Positions 60,528 through 64,000 of a stretch of DNA of 64,000 nt are shown piece after piece. Source of the DNA: Streptomyces sp. NBC_00510 (lineage in GTDB: Bacteria; Actinomycetota; Actinomycetes; Streptomycetales; Streptomycetaceae). A program made the translations under genes and the position numbers. How positions within the stretch are numbered: the stretch's first letter is position 1; every line of letters begins with the position of its first letter. Location of the stretch: positions 1,922,001 through 1,986,000 of the forward strand of contig CP107851.1 in NCBI GenBank assembly GCA_036013505.1. The letters are read 5' to 3'. The notes under the pieces are model-generated. The model did not search any database, was not told the DNA's origin, and was given only the letters and a program-made list of their open reading frames with translations.

Positions 60528-61736
60528 TCACACCTGCCCCGCGCCACGGCGGCGGCCCGGCGCGGACAGCGCGGCGGCGAAGTCGCCCAGGGCCGCCAGG
60601 TCGTGGGCGCTGACGACGGCGTCGCAGTACGGCAGCGCCGCGGCCATGCCGCCCACGAGCGGACGGTAACGGGGGCTGGCGGTACGGGGGTTGACCCACA
60701 CGACACGGAAGGCCACCCGGGCGAGCGCCGCCATGTGCCGGGCGAGGACGGCGGGGTCGCCCGTGTCCCAACCGTCCGAGACGATCACCACGACGGCGCC
60801 GCGGGCCATGCCACGGCGTCCGTACCGTTCGTTGAACTCCCCCAGGCACGCGGCGATCCGCGTGCCCCCCGACCAGTCCGGCGCCGTACGCCCGGCGCGC
60901 GCCAGCGCGTCGGAGGGCAGGCCGGGCCGCCGCAGGACGGGGGTCAGCCGGGTGAGCCGGGTGGCGAACGTGAAGACCTCGGCCCGCGCGCCGCGCGACG
61001 CGCAGTAGAGCAACTGCAGCATCGCCCGGGCGTACGGCTCCATCGACCCCGAGATGTCGCAGAGGACGACCAGGCCGCGGCGGCGGGGCCGCGGCACGAA
61101 GCGGCGCAGCCGCAGCGGGTACCCGCCCGTGCGGCGCCCGGCGGCGAGGGTACGGCGCAGGTCGATGCGGTCTCCGTGGTGGGCGGGCCGGCGCCTGCGG
61201 GACGGACGGAGCGGGGTGTTGAGCACGATCGCGCGCATCGCCCGTGCCAGGAGGACGAGTTCGTCCTCGGTCAGCTCCGCGAAGTCCCGGGTGGCGAGGC
61301 GGTCGGCGGGGCTGGCGGTGGTCGGTGTCCCGACGTCGCGCGCCCGCCCCGGGGTGTCCTCCGCGGGCCGCCCGGCACCACGCCGCGGGGCGGCACGTCC
61401 GGCCCCGGCGGACGACCGCGGCGGGTCGCCCCGCTGCCCCCGCGCGACCGGGTGCCCGGGACCTTCACCGCCGAACACCTCCCGGAACACGGCGTCGAAC
61501 GCCGGGATCTGCTCCGGGTCCGCCACCAGCGTGGCCAGCGCGCAGTGCCGCAACTGCGGCGTCGTCACCGGAGCCAGCACGGTCACCGCCCGCGCGCACC
61601 GCGCCGCCCTGTCCGGTCCCACCGGTATCCCCGCCCGCCGCAGGGCCTCGCCGAGCGTGGCCACGACCTCCGCCAGCCCGGGTACCGGAGCCGTCTCGAC
61701 CCTCGCATTACTCGCGTCACCCCCGGCCTCATGCAT
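60528..61736 (-). CDS. VWA-domain CoxE-like protein
   Basis: The 402-residue protein has a CoxE-type N-terminal helical region (about 20-150). This is followed by a Pro/Gly/Arg-rich stretch (about 95-140) and a von Willebrand factor A domain (about 220-395) with an intact metal-binding motif DISGS and GTRIA...VSDGWDTGD. CoxE-like proteins act with MoxR ATPases (CoxD) in metallocentre assembly of molybdenum CO dehydrogenase and its relatives. The stop overlaps nothing downstream, and its ATG overlaps the MoxR gene's end by 8 bp. It closes the XDH-XdhC-MoxR-VWA transcript. Confidence 0.88.
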   Translation of the reverse strand: MHEAGGDASNARVETAPVPGLAEVVATLGEALRRAGIPVGPDRAARCARAVTVLAPVTTPQLRHCALATLVADPEQIPAFDAVFREVFGGEGPGHPVARGQRGDPPRSSAGAGRAAPRRGAGRPAEDTPGRARDVGTPTTASPADRLATRDFAELTEDELVLLARAMRAIVLNTPLRPSRRRRPAHHGDRIDLRRTLAAGRRTGGYPLRLRRFVPRPRRRGLVVLCDISGSMEPYARAMLQLLYCASRGARAEVFTFATRLTRLTPVLRRPGLPSDALARAGRTAPDWSGGTRIAACLGEFNERYGRRGMARGAVVVIVSDGWDTGDPAVLARHMAALARVAFRVVWVNPRTASPRYRPLVGGMAAALPYCDAVVSAHDLAALGDFAAALSAPGRRRGAGQV

Positions 61737-62628
61737 CGCTGTCCACCAGGTGCGCGAGACCCTCGGCGCGGACCGCCGCGAGGTCCTCGGCGTACTTGAG
61801 GACCGCGCCGAGGGTGCGGTCGGCCGCGTCCGCGTCGAACGAGGTGAGGCCCAGCGCGCGCAGCGCGCCCGCCCAGTTGACGGCCTCGGCGATGCCGGGC
61901 GGCTTGGTGAGCCGGTGGTCGGCGCGCAGCCGGTCCACCGCGCCGGCCACGCGGGACGCCAGCCACTCCCCCGCGCCCGGGACGCGGCGGCGGATGACGG
62001 CGGCGACGCGCTCCGTGTCCGGGTACTCGATCCAGTGGTAGAGGCAGCGCCGCTTCAGCGCGTCGTGCAGGTCACGGGTGCGGTTGGAGGTCAGGACGGC
62101 GACGGGCGGCACCGTGGCGGTGCGCGTGCCGAGTTCGGGGACGGTGACGGCGGCGTCGGCCAGCAGCTCCAGCAGGAAGGCCTCGAACTCGTCGTCGGCG
62201 CGGTCCACCTCGTCGATGAGCAGGACCGCCGGCCGGGGCCCCGGATGGGTGATGGCGGCGAGCAGGGGTCGCGGCATCAGGAAGTCCTCGGTGAACAGGT
62301 CGGCGTCGCGCAGGGGTTCGCCGCGGGACTCGGCTAGCCGGATCGCGAGCAGCTGGCGCGGGTAGTTCCACTCGTACAGCGCCTCCGCGGCGGAGAGCCC
62401 CTCGTAGCACTGGAGGCGGATCAGCGGGGTGTCGAGGACGGTGGCGAGGGCGCGGGCCGCCTCGGTCTTGCCGACGCCCGGTTCGCCCTCGAGCAGGATC
62501 GGCTGGCGCATGCGGACGGCGAGCAGCAGGGCCGTGGCGAGCGCGTCGTCGGCGAGGTAGTCGGCGGCGTCGAGCCGGGCGCGCAGGGCGGGGACGTCGG
62601 GGACGAGGGCGTCGGGGTCAGGAGGCAT
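61729..62628 (-). CDS. MoxR-family AAA+ ATPase (CoxD-like)
   Basis: This AAA+ chaperone (299 residues) has Walker A LLEGEPGVGKTEAARAL, Walker B AVLLIDEVDRADDEFEAFLLELL, sensor 1 VLTSNRTRDL and the arginine finger region ALKRRCLYHWIEYP. CoxD-type MoxR proteins with a CoxE VWA partner insert sulphur and copper into the active site of CO dehydrogenase, or related metal ligands in other molybdenum hydroxylases. Its start overlaps the XdhC gene by 11 bp, and its end overlaps the VWA gene by 8 bp, so the set is tightly coupled. Confidence 0.9.
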   Translation of the reverse strand: MPPDPDALVPDVPALRARLDAADYLADDALATALLLAVRMRQPILLEGEPGVGKTEAARALATVLDTPLIRLQCYEGLSAAEALYEWNYPRQLLAIRLAESRGEPLRDADLFTEDFLMPRPLLAAITHPGPRPAVLLIDEVDRADDEFEAFLLELLADAAVTVPELGTRTATVPPVAVLTSNRTRDLHDALKRRCLYHWIEYPDTERVAAVIRRRVPGAGEWLASRVAGAVDRLRADHRLTKPPGIAEAVNWAGALRALGLTSFDADAADRTLGAVLKYAEDLAAVRAEGLAHLVDSDA

Positions 62629-63577
62629 GCGCGTAACGGGTGGGGTCGTCGGTGTAGGCGTGCCGGCAGCCGGGGCCGCAGAAGTAGACGGCGCCGCCGC
62701 CCTGCCCCGTCAGCGCGACGGTGCCGGGGGTGACGGCGACGCTCATGCCGCACACCGGGTCCACGGCCTGCGCGACGGGCCGCTGGGACGCCGCGGGCTG
62801 GCCCGTGCCGGGGCGGCCGCCAGGGCGGGCGGCGGGGCGCGGCCGCACCGCGATGACCTCGGCGTACACCGACACGGCGATCTCCGCCGGGGTCCGGGCC
62901 CCGATGTCCAGCCCCGCCGGGGTGTGGACGCGGGCCCGCTCCTGCGGTGTCAGCCCGAGCCCGGCGAGGACGGCGGTACCGCGCCGGGGGCTGGCGACGA
63001 GCCCGACGTACGGGACCCCCGCGCGCACCGCCGCGGCCAGCGAGGCCTCCTCGTCACGGCCGTGCGAGGCGATCACGACGGCGTCCAGGTCGTCGGGCAG
63101 CGGGGTCCCGGGTTCCGCGGGCCTGGCGTCATAGCCGAGGGCCCGGCCGACGTCGAGCAGGGCGCGGGCGATCGGCGCGTGGCCGAGCACGTGCACCAGC
63201 AGGGGCGGCAGATGGGCCTCCAGGAAGATGTCCAGGGTCCCCCCGGACTGGCACGGGTTGGCGACGGTGACCAGGCCCTCGCCTTCCGCCCCGCCCCCGT
63301 CCGCCCCGCGCCCGGCCGCGCCCTCCGCGCCGCCGGGGGTGATCCGCAGCAGCACCGACTCCCCGGTCTCCAGCAGGCGCAGCCCCTGCAGTTGCACGGT
63401 CGACTCGGCGCAGACGCCGCCGACGAAGCCCTCCACGGTGCCGTCGGGCAGCACCAGCGCGCTGTCGCCGGGCTTGGCGCTGGTGGGGCGCTGCGCACGG
63501 ACGACCGTGGCGAGGACGAACGGGGTGCGGCCCTGCCGCAGTTGGTCCGCGCGGTCCAGCAGTTCCGTGCTCTTCAT
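62618..63577 (-). CDS. XdhC/CoxF-family protein with C-terminal YHS domain
   Basis: The protein is 319 residues. The N-terminal XdhC/CoxI part (about 1-225) has VRAQRPTSAKPGDSALVLPDG, FVGGVCAESTV and the Rossmann-like AVVIASHGRDEEASLAAAVRAGVPYVGLVAS, as in proteins that deliver sulphurated molybdenum cofactor. A Pro/Arg-rich linker follows. The end (about 270-315) is a YHS-type domain with DPVCGMSV and YFCGPGCRHAYTDDP. Separate XdhC proteins lack the YHS part, which binds heavy metals in other proteins, so this fusion may bring a metal to the cofactor step. It is 8 bp after the molybdopterin subunit gene and overlaps the MoxR gene by 11 bp. Confidence 0.87.
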   Translation of the reverse strand: MKSTELLDRADQLRQGRTPFVLATVVRAQRPTSAKPGDSALVLPDGTVEGFVGGVCAESTVQLQGLRLLETGESVLLRITPGGAEGAAGRGADGGGAEGEGLVTVANPCQSGGTLDIFLEAHLPPLLVHVLGHAPIARALLDVGRALGYDARPAEPGTPLPDDLDAVVIASHGRDEEASLAAAVRAGVPYVGLVASPRRGTAVLAGLGLTPQERARVHTPAGLDIGARTPAEIAVSVYAEVIAVRPRPAARPGGRPGTGQPAASQRPVAQAVDPVCGMSVAVTPGTVALTGQGGGAVYFCGPGCRHAYTDDPTRYAHAS

Positions 63578-63585
63578 CGGGGGCC

Positions 63586-64000
63586 TCAGGTGATCGCCAG
63601 GTCGCTGCGGAACGGCCGTCCCCGTGCGGCCCGCCAGACCGCCGCCGGGGTCAGGGGCATGTCGATGTGACGTACCCCCAGCGGTCGCAGGGCGTCGACG
63701 ACGGCGTTGACGACGGCGGCGGGCGAGCCCACGGTGGCGGACTCGCCGACGCCCTTGGCGCCGATCGGGTGGTGCGGCGACGGGGTGACGGTCTCGCCGA
63801 GCTCCCAGGAGGGGCATTCGACGGAGGTGGGCAGCAGGTAGTCCATGAAGGACCCGCCGAGGCAGTTGCCGTCCTCGTCGAAGGCGATCACCTGCATGAG
63901 CGCCATGCCGAGCCCGTCGGCGAGCCCGCCGTGCACCTGCCCCTCGACGATCATGGGGTTGATGCGCGTCCCGCAGTCGTCCACCGCGATGAAGCGCCGC
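63586..64000 (-). CDS. Molybdopterin-binding subunit of xanthine/CO dehydrogenase family, C-terminal part
   Basis: Only the last 137 residues are in the window; the 5' part runs past the right edge. The sequence VDDCGTRINPMIVEGQVHGGLADGLGMALMQ and the motif GAKGVGESATVG, with the conserved catalytic-site Glu of xanthine oxidase-family enzymes, identify the large molybdenum subunit (CoxL/XdhB type). The product would oxidise a small substrate (CO, aldehyde or a purine-like compound), and the following XdhC, MoxR and VWA genes supply cofactor assembly. The part that would tell form I CO dehydrogenase from other members (the Cys loop) lies outside the window, so the substrate is open. Confidence 0.9.
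   Translation of the reverse strand, partial: RRFIAVDDCGTRINPMIVEGQVHGGLADGLGMALMQVIAFDEDGNCLGGSFMDYLLPTSVECPSWELGETVTPSPHHPIGAKGVGESATVGSPAAVVNAVVDALRPLGVRHIDMPLTPAAVWRAARGRPFRSDLAIT

Noticed and set aside
1..64000. CRISPR arrays, tRNAs, insertion sequences or attachment sites
   Set aside because: I looked for spaced repeats, tRNA T-loop and acceptor pairs, transposase motifs and terminal inverted repeats and saw none that held up.

Overview
The window has very high GC, codons ending in G or C, many GTG starts and ATGA start/stop overlaps. It carries a mycothiol-dependent formaldehyde dehydrogenase, a multidomain SpoIIE-type phosphatase and a B12 riboswitch ahead of metE. This points to a Streptomyces-like actinomycete chromosome. 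No tRNA, rRNA, CRISPR array, transposase or phage gene was seen.

Bases 1-17,100 hold a complete choline/glycine-betaine catabolic locus. Choline dehydrogenase (BetA) and betaine aldehyde dehydrogenase (BetB) make glycine betaine. A glycine-betaine-type ABC importer brings betaine in. A three-component Rieske monooxygenase (oxygenase, Rieske ferredoxin, ferredoxin reductase) demethylates it, releasing formaldehyde. A dimethylglycine oxidase and a sarcosine oxidase complete demethylation to glycine, and GlyA converts glycine to serine. An IclR-family regulator sits in the middle. A formaldehyde-detoxifying pair (S-(hydroxymethyl)mycothiol dehydrogenase plus an MBL-fold hydrolase) lies 10 kb away at 25.2-27.0 kb.

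The strongest observation is that six promoter regions share one operator design, including the one ahead of the distant formaldehyde pair. The design is two 17-bp dyads resembling GTTGCG-N5-CGCAAC, always 19 bp apart start to start. In five of the six it lies directly downstream of a TTGAC-type promoter. I propose that this is a betaine/C1 regulon run by the IclR protein. The same locus has an in-frame SoxD-SoxA fusion.

Bases 17.3-25.2 kb hold an OmpR-type response regulator, a PAS/GAF/SpoIIE/ATPase phosphatase, a PucR-like regulator, a convergent histidine kinase, a D-2-hydroxyacid dehydrogenase and two tiny membrane proteins. Bases 27.2-30.8 kb are a PadR-regulated FtsX/LolD-type ABC module. 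Bases 30.9-41.5 kb are a sugar locus: an orphan solute-binding protein whose lipobox Cys is Tyr, a GH13 glucosidase, a complete sugar ABC importer, two convergent GH29 fucosidases and a hydroxyacid dehydrogenase.

Bases 41.6-46.4 kb carry adenosine deaminase, a VOC protein, a thioesterase and a cobalamin-riboswitch-controlled metE that is frameshifted at a run of nine G. Bases 46.7-55.3 kb hold a DUF3592-like membrane protein and a two-permease, two-ATPase FtsX-type ABC locus with a 32-bp palindrome in its divergent promoter. Bases 55.3-60.5 kb have an amidohydrolase, an APC permease, a TetR regulator and an epimerase-like reductase. The window ends in a CO-dehydrogenase-type accessory cluster (molybdopterin subunit, XdhC-YHS, MoxR, VWA).
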